Below, piece after piece: positions 25,964-36,269 of a DNA stretch of 64,000 nt. Position 1 is the first letter of the stretch. The number at the start of each line of letters is the position of its first letter. The stretch covers positions 2,857,001 to 2,921,000 of the forward strand of contig JAGUCH010000008.1 in the NCBI GenBank assembly GCA_019096065.1, written 5' to 3'. The DNA comes from Paracyclopina nana. Taxonomy: Eukaryota > Arthropoda > Copepoda > Cyclopoida > Cyclopettidae. Below the pieces are notes generated by a model. The model had not been told where the DNA came from. It saw nothing but the letters and a program-made list of their open reading frames with translations, and made no database searches. A program made the translations under genes and the position numbers.

Positions 25964-28330
25964 GGCAGTGGCCAGATAACCAGCGCACAGAAATCCCGAA
26001 ATCACACAATGCACACACCAGCCTCATTAACCATAGAAACACACAGAAATCCCAAAATCACACATTGCACACAACCTCACTCATCTCACGTGCCTCATCA
26101 GCCTCACTCACCTCATCAACCTCACTCACCTCACAATCCTCATCAACCTCACTCACCTCACTCACCTCACTCTCCTCACAATCCTCACTCACCTCATCAA
26201 CCTCACAATCCTCATCAACCTCACAATCCTCATCAACCTCACTCACCTCACTCGCCTCATCAACCACACAATCCTCATCAACCTCACTCACCTCACAATC
26301 CTCATCAACCTCACTCACCTCACTCGCCTCATCAACCTCACTCACCTCACAATCCTCATCAACCTCACTCACCTCACAATCCTCATCAACCTCACTCACC
26401 TCACTCGCCTCATCAACCTCACTCACCTCATCAACCTCACTCACCTCACAATCCTCATCAACCTCACTCACCTCACAATCCTCATCAACCTCACTCACCT
26501 CACTTGCCTCATCAACCTCACTCACCTCACAATCCTCATTAACCTCACTCACCTCACTCGCCTCATCAACATAACTCACCTCATCAACCTCACTCACCTC
26601 ACAATCCTCATCAACCTCACTCACCTCACTCGCCTCATCAACCTCACTCACCTCACAATCCTCATCAACCTCACTCACCTCACAATCCTCATCAACCTCA
26701 CTCACCTCACTCGCCTCATCAACCTCACTCACCTCATCAACCTCACTCACCTCACAATCCTCATCAACCTCACTCACCTCACAATCCTCATCAACCTCAC
26801 TCACCTCACTTGCCTCATCAACCTCACTCACCTCACAATCCTCATTAACCTCACTCACCTCACTCGCCTCATCAACCTCACTCACCTCACAATCCTCATC
26901 AACCTCACTCGCCTCACTCACCTCACAATCCTCATCAACCTCACTCACCTCACTCGCCTCATCAACCTCACTCACCTCATAATCCTCTTCAAACTCACTA
27001 ACCTCACAAATCTCATCAACCTCACTCACCTCACTCACCTCACAATCCTCTTCAACCTCACTCACCTCACAATCCTCATCAACCTCACTCACCTCACTCG
27101 CCTCATCAACCTCACTCACCTCACTCGCCTCATCAACCTCACTCACCTCACAATCCTCACTCACCTCACTCACCTCATCAACCTCACTCACCTCACTCAC
27201 CTCATCAACCTCACTCACCTCACAATCCTCATCAACCTCACTCACCTCACAATCCTCATCAACCTCACTCACCTCACTCGCCTCATCAACCTCACTCACC
27301 TCACAATCCTCACTCACCTCACTCACCTCATCAACCTCACTCACCTCACTCACCTCATCAACCTCACTCACCTCACAATCCTCATCAACCTCACTCACCT
27401 CACTCACCTCACAATCCTCATCAACCTCACTCACCTCACTCGCCTCATCAACCTCACTCACCTCACAATCCTCACTCACCTCACTCACCTCATCAACCTC
27501 ACTCACCTCACTCACCTCATCAACCTCACTCACCTCACAATCCTCATCAACCTCACTCACCTCACTCACCTCACAATCCTCATCAACCTCACTCACCTCA
27601 CTCGCCTCATCAACCTCACTCACCTCACTCGCCTCATCAACCTCACTCACCTCACAATCCTCACTCACCTCACTCACCTCATCAACCTCACTCACCTCAC
27701 TCACCTCATCAACCTCACTCACCTCACAATCCTCATCAACCTCACTCACCTCACAATCCTCATCAACCTCACTCACCTCACTCGCCTCATCAACCTCACT
27801 CACCTCACAATCCTCACTCACCTCACTCACCTCATCAACCTCACTCACCTCACTCACCTCATCAACCTCACTCACCTCACAATCCTCATCAACCTCACTC
27901 ACCTCACTCACCTCACAATCCTCATCAACCTCACTCACCTCACTCGCCTCATCAACCTCACTCACCTCACAATCCTCACTCACCTCACTCACCTCATCAA
28001 CCTCACTCACCTCACTCACCTCATCAACCTCACTCACCTCACAATCCTCATCAACCTCACTCACCTCACTCACCTCACAATCCTCATCAACCTCACTCAC
28101 CTCACTCGCCTCATCAACCTCACTCACCTCACAATCCTCACTCACCTCACTCACCTCATCAACCTCACTCACCTCATCAACCTCACTCACCTCACAATCC
28201 TCATCAACCTCACTCACCTCACAATCCTCATCAACCTCACTCACCTCACTCGCCTCATCAACCTCACTCACCTCACTCGCCTCATCAACCTCACTCACCT
28301 CACAATCTTCATCAACCTCACTCACCTCAC
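25964..28330 (+). repeat. Left long terminal inverted repeat of the outer element, mostly minisatellite
   Basis: The first 120 bp are unique sequence shared in inverted orientation with 55985-56100; a single difference (GAAACAC versus GTAACAC) is visible near 26037. The rest is an array of 9-bp words: CTCACTCAC, CTCATCAAC, CTCACAATC and CTCACTCGC. Longer blocks of these words recur about every 150-190 bp between 27100 and 28200, giving higher-order structure. Because all units are multiples of three, several frames stay open, including a 755-codon frame on the minus strand. I read that as a by-product of periodicity, not a gene. Confidence 0.9.
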
Positions 28331-29971
28331 TTGCGCTTTGGTGCGCTATATCTCGATGAACAGTAGATCATTTTTTTATTTCATAGCAAACTTGATATCT
28401 CCACTTTTTCTTGCACTACTTCTTAACGAAAAGCTCTTTGTAGTACCTGGTACATGGCACTGTACTTAAAACTCGGTAAGCATGCCAAAATTCGAAACAT
28501 GTTCCGATTTTGGATCTCTTTACAGTTTTGGAAAAGGGAGATCAAAATGACCACTTTTTAATACATTGTAAACAAGATATCTTTGCGCCTTGTCTCCGTA
28601 AAACTCAGCAGTTAGGCTGTTATTAAGCGGTAAACTTTGGCACGCGATATCTCCGGTTCTATACAAGATACTATCTGGCTCCAACTTGATACTGTGATGT
28701 CAGGGCTCTACAAGTTTTATTAGTAGTCGCTTTTAAGTCTTCAAATTCATGAAAAAGTCAAAGAAGGACTTAAAGGAAGACTTGGCAGGAAGGATTGCCC
28801 CTTATCCGTCATTTTTAGCCCCAAAAACAGCCCAAATTCGGAATGTAATATTCAGATGCGAATCCGCAAAAATACGAAAAGCAAAACTACTGATTTTAGT
28901 TAAACCACGCTGATTCTGGTTAAACAAAACGCTACAAGAATGCCTACTTTGGAACAGCCATTTTTGCCCATGTTTTGAGCCGCCACATTAAGAAGACAAG
29001 GCCTTCATTTTCTTTGCAGTCTTTATGCTAGCTAAATAAGTAAAGTGGCACTTCCATTACCCAATTTCGGGCCCAAAATGGACAAGTAAACAAAGACTCT
29101 ATATCTCAGCAACAGTGCGTCTCAGCTCACTTCTTTTTGCGGCTATGAATTCGTCTTGACATTCTCTATAACTTTTATTAATACTTTTAAAGTCTCTCAG
29201 CGCATTTTCAGTTACGAAGTTCTGTACAGCTGAGAGCTTAGCGCTATCTCAGCCTGTATTTGTCCGATTTTAAAACTGTTTACTTCTATGAAATCCTGAG
29301 ACTCAGCAGATCAATTTTTTATTTCATAGCAAATGTGATATCTCCACTTTTATTAACGCTTCTCCTGAACGAAAAGCTCTATGTTGTACGTAGTACATAA
29401 GGCTGCGTTTCATCCATCTATTCAATGCCAAAATTAGAAAAATGCACCGATTTTGGAGCTATTTACAGTTTTGGAAATGGGAGATCAAACTGAACACTTT
29501 TTATTAGTAAATCATTCAAGCAACTCAGCTAGAAGTCTCCGCAAAACTCAGCAGTTAGGCTTCTATTAAGCAGTAAACTTTGGCGCGCGATATCTCCGGT
29601 TCTAGACCAGATATCTGGCTCAAATTTGAACCTATGAAGTCAGGGCCATCAGCTCTACAAGGTATATTAGTAGTCAAATACCGTGGACCGACTTTTATTT
29701 GATCGGCCAAAAGTTGACGCGATCCGTTTTTCGCGGAAAAATTATACTCTAGAATGCAATTAAGTCTTTTATATACTGTAATACGATTTCCTCGTGTTAT
29801 AATTCAGTTTACCGATCCGACTCAGCTCTTTTATATCACAGTTCTTTCTATGCAATTTGGGGGATATTAAATACTTAACAGCCCTTGAATCAAATTTGAG
29901 GGATTTTAAGTAATTTAATGCCCTCATATTCCATGGAAGTAATGCAAATTCCAAAGAAGTTGGAAAAAGAG

Positions 29972-30044
29972 AGGATCATCCAAGATTCGAACCTCAGACA
30001 GTTGGATTAGCATCCCAATGCTCTAACCACTGAGCTATGGAAAC
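29972..30044 (-). tRNA. tRNA-like sequence, probable pseudogene (anticodon GCT)
   Basis: Read on the minus strand it has a good D-arm (TAGCTCAGTGGTTAGAGC, matching the Pol III A box), a 5-bp anticodon stem with loop ATGCTAA (anticodon GCT, serine), and a B box GGTTCGAATC. The acceptor stem pairs poorly, the T stem is imperfect, and the long variable arm expected of tRNA-Ser is missing. It is therefore a decayed tRNA or the head of a tRNA-derived SINE rather than a working tRNA. Confidence 0.5.
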
Positions 30045-30117
30045 ATCATGATAATTGCATGCTATGTATAGGACTTTAACCATAATTTTAGCCAGATAAA
30101 GAAAAAAAGTTAGTTGA

Positions 30118-30190
30118 GGAATGACTGGGGTTTGAACCCTAGACTCCTGAATCAAGAGCCTAGCGCTCTAACCAATGTGCCATAGGAACA
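30118..30190 (-). tRNA. Second tRNA-like sequence, probable pseudogene
   Basis: It lies 73 bp upstream of the first, on the same strand. It has A-box-like sequence around GGCACATTGGTTAGAGC and a B box GGTTCAAACCC with a partly paired T arm. The anticodon arm pairs five bases around a 9-nt loop instead of 7, so no anticodon can be assigned. Two adjacent tRNA-like units with intact Pol III boxes but degraded stems suggest a tRNA-derived repeat. Confidence 0.45.
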
Positions 30191-30376
30191 CATCTGAAGA
30201 AATGGATTTTGAAAGTCTATTTAATTGCTCCCAACCCACTGGATGCTAGCTAATGAGAGCCAGTGATATTCACATAGCAACTAAAAACCGAGCAGTATTT
30301 TCTAGGGCACGGGGCAGCCCGGTAACTTCATTAAAACACTCAAAAATCGTATTACAGAATATAAAATTGTATATTC

Positions 30377-30553
30377 CGAGCTGGGGCACGTAAAATTGGG
30401 TCATTAAATAGCTGACCTCGGATTTAAAAATGGAAAAACACTCGTACAATTACAGCCCTCGCAGGCTCGGGCTAGTAAAGCTGTACTCGAGTTTTCCCAT
30501 TTTAAAATCCTCGCTCAGCTATTTAATGACCCTACTTTACGTGCCCCAGCTCG
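30377..30553. repeat. Hairpin-forming inverted repeat (177 bp)
   Basis: The left arm starts CGAGCTGGGGCACGTAAA and the reverse complement of the right arm starts the same way. Arms of roughly 80 bp match with some differences across a short GC-rich loop near 30460. This is the structure of a small foldback MITE. Target duplications are not clear. Confidence 0.6.
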
Positions 30554-32726
30554 AAATAAATAACTACAAATTCATGAAAAAGTCCAAGAAAACAATAAGA
30601 GGAACACTTGGCTGCATGAATCCCCCTATTTCGAGCTGTTTTAAGCCCCCAAAACTCAAAAATTCGGGCTCAAAAGCAAAAGTAAAAAAGACTATATAGT
30701 AAACTTTGGCGCGCGATATCTCAGCAACGTCTCAGCACCCATGAATTCGTCTTGACATTCTCTATCACTTTTATTGGTACTCAAAGTCTCTCAGCGCACT
30801 TTCATTGCGAAGTTGTGTACTGCTCAGAGCTCAGCGCTATCTCAGCAACGGAGCATCTCAGCACAATTCAATTTACGGTTTTGAAGCCAGGCTGATCTCC
30901 TCTACAACTTTGTACTTCATAGTCAAGTCCATAAAATGACTTGGGAAAAAGTTGAGTTTTCCCAAGGGGGTAGCCTTAGAAAAAGTGGCCGATTTTCCAA
31001 AGTGCTCCGATCCAGCTGAAACTTGGTACGACTGGTCTCCGTCACATTTTGAGCAGATAATCTCAAGTCAACATAAGTCCAAAAACGCTCAGCAGTTGAG
31101 TTATTCAGCCTCCCATTTGACCCCATTTTCAGAACTTTGCTTAATAACTCAGCAGAATGAAGAGATATATGAAATGCCTTTACTGATAAATGATCACTGT
31201 CTTATGAGCTATTAGAAAGTGTCATCAGTTTTTTTCACAGCTAAGCTGGTTCTCTGCTGAGCAGGGTTTTATGCTGAGCATATCTAGCTAAATAACTCCG
31301 CTGCTGAGCTGCTGAGCGCCAAAACCTTTGGTGTGCTGACTCATGGCATCTAGTAAATCATTTGTACCAAGTCTCAGCCAAATCGGAGAACTCAGCGAAA
31401 AAGTGCACTTTTTCTTGGGGCTCAGCAGTAGTAAACTTTGACGATCCATATCTCAGCAACGGAGCGTCACAGCTCAGATCAATTTACTGTTCTGAAGTCG
31501 TGCTGAGCTCCTCTATAACTTTGGACTTCAAAGTCAAGTCCACAAGTCCACTTCCAAGTCCGCTTGTTCTGTACTGCTCAGCGCTCAGCACTATCTCCGC
31601 TCATAGTTGTCCGATTTTAAAACTGTTTACACTTTTGGAATCCAGAGACTCAGCAAAACAAACTTTTATATCATAGTAAAGTTGATATTTCCACTTTTAC
31701 ACCCGCCAGTTCTGAACGAAACGCTCTATGTAGTACGAAGTACATAAAGCTGCCGTTTTATCCGTCTATCATATGCCAAAATTCGAAAAAAGCTCCGATT
31801 TTGAAGCTCTCTACAGTTTTGGAAATGAGAGCTCAAACTGTACACTTTTTATTACATAGTAAACAAGATAGCTCCGCTAGAAGTCTCCGCAAAACTCAGC
31901 AGTTGGGCTGCTATTAAGCGGTAAACTTTGGCGCGCGATATCTCCGGTTCTAGACTAGATATCTGGAACCAATTTGATTCTATGAAGTCAGGGCAACCTC
32001 CTCTACAAGGCTTATTAGTAGTCAAAGTCCGCATTTCAACTTTAAATTGATCGCTCGAAATTTGATGCGATCCGTTTTTCGCGTAAAATTCCACTCTAGA
32101 AAGCTGTAAATTGCTCATGAAAAAGTCCAAGAAAACAATAAGAGGAAGACTGGCAACAAGAATTGCCCCATTTCTAGCACCCCAAAACAAGCCAAATTCG
32201 GGCCCAAGATGAAAAGTAAACAAAGTCTCTATGTAGTAAATTTCGGGGAGCGATATCTCAGCAACGGAGAGTCTCAGCTTACTGCTTTTTGAACCCATGG
32301 ATTCGTCTTGACATTCTCTATAACAATTATTAGTACTCAAAGTCCCTCAGCGCATTTTCGTTTACGAAGTTCTGTAGTGCTGAGCGCTCAGCGCTATCTC
32401 CGCTCGCAGTAGTCCGATCTTAAAACTGTTACATTTTTGGAATCCAGAGACTCAGCATAACAAAGTTTTATATCATAATAAAGTTGATATCTCCACTTTT
32501 GGACCCGCTAATTCTTAACGAAACGCTCAATGTAGTACGTTGTACATAAGGCTGCGTTTCATCCGTCTAATCAATGCCAAAATTCGAAAAATGCCCCGAT
32601 TTTGAAACTATTTACAGTTTTAGAAACGGGAGGCCAAACTGAACACTTTTTGTAACATAGTAAACAAGATAGCTCCGCTAGAAGTCTCCGCAAAACTCAG
32701 CAGTTAGGCTGCTATTAAGCGGTAAA

Positions 32727-32734
32727 CTTTGGCG
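32727..32734. repeat. 8-bp target-site duplication, left (inner element)
   Basis: CTTTGGCG precedes the inner TIR at 32735, and the same octamer follows its right end at 53490-53497. Joined across the element, the flanks restore the recurrent motif ACTTTGGCGCGCGATATC present intact at about 29578 and 31922. Confidence 0.85.
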
Positions 32735-32824
32735 GGCAGTGGCCAGGTGTCCAGCGACACAGAAATCGTGAAATTTGTGCCATCAGTCAGGCATAGGACT
32801 CAAATGAATGAGTTTTATTTGAAA

Positions 32825-33776
32825 CTTCATGTGGCGCAGTGGCTCAGTGGCGCAGAGATCAACGGCCATTGCTAATGTTCGCACGCTATTGGTGGGCATG
32901 TGAATGCCAATTTTTATTTGAAACTTCATGTGGCGCAGTGGCTCAGTGGCGCAGAGGTCAACGGCCCATAATAAAGTCCGCGCTCGCTATTGGTGGGCAT
33001 GTGAATGCCATTTTTTCTTTGAAACTTCATGTGGCGCAGTGGCTCAGTGGCGCAGAGGTCAACAGCCAATAATAAAGTCCGCACTCGCTATTGGTGGGCA
33101 TGTGAATGCCAATTTTTATTTTTGAAACTTCATGTGGTGCAGTGGCTCAGTGGCGCAGAGGTCAACCGCCCATAATAAAGTCCGCGCTCGCTATTGGTGG
33201 GCATGTGAATGCCAATTTTTATTTTTGAAACTTCATGTGGTGCAGTGGCTCAGTGGCGCAGAGGTCAACCGCCCATAATAAAGTCCGCGCGCGCTATTGG
33301 TGCGGGCAGGTGAATGGCAATTTTTATATGAAACTTCATGTGGCGCAGTGGCTCAGTGGCGCAGAGGTTAACGGCCCATAATAAAGTCCGCGCACGCTAT
33401 TGGTGCGGGCATGTGAATGGCAATTTTTATTTTTGAAACTTCATGTGGTGCAGTGGCTCAGTGGCGCAGAGGTCAACGGCCCATAATAAAGTCCGCGCTC
33501 GCTATTGGTGGGCATGTGAATGCCATTTTTTCTTTGAAACTTCATGTGGCGCAGTGGCTCAGTGGCGCAGAGGTCAACGGCCTATAATAAAGTCCGCGCG
33601 CGCTATTGGTGCGGGCATGTGAATGGCAATTTTTATTTTTGAAACTTCATGTGGTGCAGTGGCTCAGTGGCGCAGAGGTCAACGGCCCATAATAAAGTCC
33701 GCGCTCGCTATTGGTGGGCATGTGAATGCCATTTTTTCTTTGAAACTTCATGTGGCGCAGTGGCTCAGTGGCGCAG
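32825..33776 (+). repeat. Tandem array of ~100-bp tRNA-like units, left arm
   Basis: About ten units start near 32831, 32930, 33031, 33134, 33237, 33340, 33444, 33545, 33651 and 33750. Each contains GTGGCGCAGTGGCTCAGTGG, in which TGGCGCAGTGG fits the Pol III A-box consensus twice in overlapping register. This is followed by AATAAAGTCCGCGC and a short T-rich stretch. There is no B box, so it may be a degenerate tRNA-derived repeat. The last unit is broken at 33776 by the LTR element and continues at 47663. Confidence 0.8.
33773..33776. repeat. 4-bp target duplication, left (LTR element)
   Basis: GCAG at 33773-33776 is repeated at 47663-47666. Joining the flanks across it restores the array unit (CAGTGGCGCAGAGGTCAACG). 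Confidence 0.8.
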
Positions 33777-34013
33777 TATGAAGAAATGGAACCAGACGAC
33801 GACCACAAGTAGGTCACGACGCCCGATCTCTCTTTTTTTGGCTCTACGCGCACGCCGCTGGTATATGTTACTTCTACCTGCATTTTTACTTCAGTATGCT
33901 AAAGTTTGCTTCGCTCACTTCACCCTAGCAAATAAAGTATACTCAAACCCGTTTCATCACTCTTCTACTCATAAAACTGTTCGAACCCAGTTCTTCACCT
34001 CCATTTCATCATA
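33777..34013 (+). repeat. 5' LTR (237 bp)
   Basis: Identical as read to 47426-47662. It begins TATGA and ends TCATA, a short inverted repeat in place of the common TG...CA. It contains a TATA-like GTATATGTTA at 33861-33870 and a polyadenylation signal AATAAA at 33931-33936. Confidence 0.92.
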
Positions 34014-34375
34014 GTTGGCTCCCACGGAATTGTATCAAGATCACGAGTGGTAGTGAAGTGCTTTTTCCAGAGCGGGGGAGAAATAATATCATCTAAAGAA
34101 GACCTAGCCAGTCTAATTTGGATCGACTCCCTCAACAAAGTCGTACAGTGCTCCATCACTACATCTGAACCATAAAGGTAACCTTGCCTTAGACGAGATT
34201 AGCTACCTCAAAAAAGGACACTTCCGGCTACGCGCCCATATAAGTTAAAAGAGGCCCTTAATTCAGAGTCCCGTGTTGTGACTTACAGCTCAAACAAAGC
34301 CCTTAAGGCAATCTGGGCGGAGCATAGAAGTTCTTTCCTATCAACAACTTACTTTCACGTACATTAGGTTCAAAA
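34014..34375 (+). other. Retroelement leader with candidate primer-binding site
   Basis: A 362-bp untranslated leader. TGGCTCCCACGG starting at 34016, two bases after the LTR, is in the position of a tRNA primer-binding site; the tRNA is not identified. The interval ends in a good start context (CAAAAATGGC) for Gag. Confidence 0.6.
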
Positions 34376-36166
34376 ATGGCTGAATCTGGTGCTCATCATC
34401 ATGACCACCACGAAGAGACTTTAGAGAACGCCATACAAAACGAGCTACTAGGCATTGCAGCTCGCATGGCCGTGCCTCCAAATGAAGTTTCACAAGATCG
34501 CAGAGCAAAACTTGCCACCAACAGGAAAATTGAGAAGCTTGAGAGAAACCTCCTCAAAATGCAAGAAAACGTCGACACCAGCTTCTCAACCATCACCAGA
34601 GCATTGAATGATGTTCATGAGTCAAACAAGGCCATTCTACAGCGCATGGAACCATCTCCGGACTCACCTCCACAAGACCAACCTGAGCCAAGAAGATCTC
34701 GCCGATCAAGTGTGGCATCCTCCATCAGAGGAGACTCTCGAGCACCATCTCCTCATGCCAATGCTGGAGTAGCCCCACTCTTCCAAAGCTTGGCTTATGG
34801 AACTAGCAACCTTCTCCAAGGGAAAACTCATAAATATGAAAAGTCCCTTAAGGATCTGAAGGAATATGCTCGTCACAATTCAGTCCAAAACAGGGTGGAA
34901 ATGGAACGAGATATTATCGCAGCAGAACTCAGGAACGACTTCCTTCAACTCATTCCAAAACTCATCCAAACGCAAAGAATTCCATGCCTGAAAACCGTCC
35001 CTTTCATTCCCGGATCTGATACAAGAGAGTCCAACGCGCTTTTTGTCCAACTAAAAAGAGAAAACTTGAAAGAGTTCCCGAGGTTGAGCAAGGCAAGCCC
35101 AGATGTGAGGCACATTATTGAAGCTATGGCTGAGCGACACGCAGGCGAGCTAACAGCCAAGCAGTTTGCCAACCTCATTATACACCAGACTAACTCTCAA
35201 CTCAAGGACACTTTCACCAACATTTTCAAGAGTCATGATGATATTAATGAAGCTATCAAGGAAATCCTTGAGAGCTATTGTTGCAGCAAGAGACCAGACG
35301 AACTCTTGTGCGAGTTTTATGACTCCAAAATTGACACGAAAAAGGTCGATGACTCGCTAACCAAGATAGTCGAAAAGGCTCGTTTGGCCTTCCCAGAACA
35401 AAGGAACGATGCCTTGACTAAGTTAGTTATCGATCATGTCATTCCCCAGCTGCCTTCAGAGGTACAAAAGGCAGTTAACCTTGAACGGACAAAGATTGCG
35501 GAACTCCAAAAAATATCACCCTTTGTTCCACCCATGGATTTGAACACGTTCAAAAACATGGTTACATCCCATCCTTCCATGACAAAAAGGGTAGTAAAAA
35601 ACTTGGAAGCAGCCCCTCAAGCCATAAATAATGAGCATACCACAACCGCAAGCATAAAAACCGGTTCTTCCAACCACTCCAATGGCCATTTCGCTGCTAA
35701 TAATCAAATCATCTCTGAAATGAAAGAAACGAACCAGTTATTAATGAAAACTGTGGCTGCACTCGAAAATCAGCCCAAGACTTACCCAAACGAAAAGGGA
35801 GGATACAACAGACCTCAAAAGTCTGAGCTGATTGTCTACAAAATTTCTGACCCCAAATTTTCAGAAATAGCAGCCAAGTTTGACAACAAAGGCCCTCTTA
35901 TGAATGTTCTTCTCATGGAAATCGATTCGTATGAACGAAACACCAGAAAGAGAGGCCCAAAGCTCAAGATGCTGGATGATCCACATTCGCGAATTCCCTA
36001 CAAGTTTGACAATCTTGGACGCATTATTCCTGAAAATGCACCAATTGACTTTCCAGTATTTGTTGAAACTCAACCGGGAAAGTATCGCATCTCTTTGAAA
36101 ACTCTTGAAAGAATCTCTATTTCTTGTCTTGAGATGTGGACATTTACTGTGTGGATTCAACGCTGA
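34376..36166 (+). CDS. gag: Gag-like structural polyprotein
   Basis: A 596-aa ORF in the gag position, starting at an ATG in good context 362 bp after the 5' LTR. The N-terminus is His-rich. A predicted coiled coil spans about residues 50-92 (KIEKLERNLLKMQENVD onward). A Ser/Arg-rich linker at about 100-125 precedes a helical region that would be the capsid. There is no zinc knuckle in this frame. A CX2CX4HX4C knuckle lies in the +1-shifted frame immediately downstream (36099-36269), so the last 15-20 residues here are probably out of frame, through an indel or a programmed shift. The Gag call rests on position and general character, not on a recognised domain. Confidence 0.78.
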   Translation: MAESGAHHHDHHEETLENAIQNELLGIAARMAVPPNEVSQDRRAKLATNRKIEKLERNLLKMQENVDTSFSTITRALNDVHESNKAILQRMEPSPDSPPQDQPEPRRSRRSSVASSIRGDSRAPSPHANAGVAPLFQSLAYGTSNLLQGKTHKYEKSLKDLKEYARHNSVQNRVEMERDIIAAELRNDFLQLIPKLIQTQRIPCLKTVPFIPGSDTRESNALFVQLKRENLKEFPRLSKASPDVRHIIEAMAERHAGELTAKQFANLIIHQTNSQLKDTFTNIFKSHDDINEAIKEILESYCCSKRPDELLCEFYDSKIDTKKVDDSLTKIVEKARLAFPEQRNDALTKLVIDHVIPQLPSEVQKAVNLERTKIAELQKISPFVPPMDLNTFKNMVTSHPSMTKRVVKNLEAAPQAINNEHTTTASIKTGSSNHSNGHFAANNQIISEMKETNQLLMKTVAALENQPKTYPNEKGGYNRPQKSELIVYKISDPKFSEIAAKFDNKGPLMNVLLMEIDSYERNTRKRGPKLKMLDDPHSRIPYKFDNLGRIIPENAPIDFPVFVETQPGKYRISLKTLERISISCLEMWTFTVWIQR

Positions 36167-36269
36167 AAATTGCATTTACAAGAGCTCCACTCCTAGCTTC
36201 AATGCATGCTCCAAATGCATGCAAGGTTTCCATCTTGATCACCAATGTCGAGCAGTTCCTTTAAACTAG
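36099..36269 (+). CDS. Gag nucleocapsid segment with CCHC zinc knuckle (other frame)
   Basis: This open segment is shifted +1 relative to the gag ORF it overlaps. It encodes a Cys-rich stretch and then a perfect CX2CX4HX4C knuckle, with Cys codons at 36207, 36216 and 36246 and His at 36231. It has no start of its own and ends at TAG 36267-36269, directly after a TTTAAAC heptamer. It is almost certainly the C-terminal nucleocapsid part of Gag, reached from the upstream frame at about 36100-36165. It is described as a broken or shifted continuation; no joined product is proposed. Confidence 0.72.
   Translation, partial: KLLKESLFLVLRCGHLLCGFNAENCIYKSSTPSFNACSKCMQGFHLDHQCRAVPLN

Larger units (their letters stand above)
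28331..32726. repeat. Diverged tandem repeats, 0.8-0.95-kb unit
   Basis: The same ordered set of motifs recurs from about 28352, 29311, 31650 and 32450: a segment with GATATCTCCACTTTT, then GTAGTACGTAGTACATAAGG-like sequence, ACAGTTTTGGAAA, CAGCAGTTAGGCT, ACTTTGGCGCGCGATATC, and a block rich in CTCAGC. The second unit is lengthened by tRNA-like sequences and a hairpin element (29690-30560). The fourth unit is cut at 32726 by the inner TIR element and resumes at 53498. ORFs here are short and differ between units, so no coding function is supported. Confidence 0.7.

Noticed and set aside
26058-28325. 755-codon minus-strand ORF in the left minisatellite
   Set aside because: It is explained by 9-bp periodicity without stops. 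The same DNA is open in other frames and the inverted arm gives an equally long ORF with a different peptide; no unique domain.
32839-33883. Short ORFs in the tRNA-like tandem array
   Set aside because: They arise from repeat units and vary with each unit.
33779-34011. LTR boundaries placed at TG...CA
   Set aside because: That choice gives no matching target duplication, whereas TATGA...TCATA with GCAG restores the interrupted array unit.
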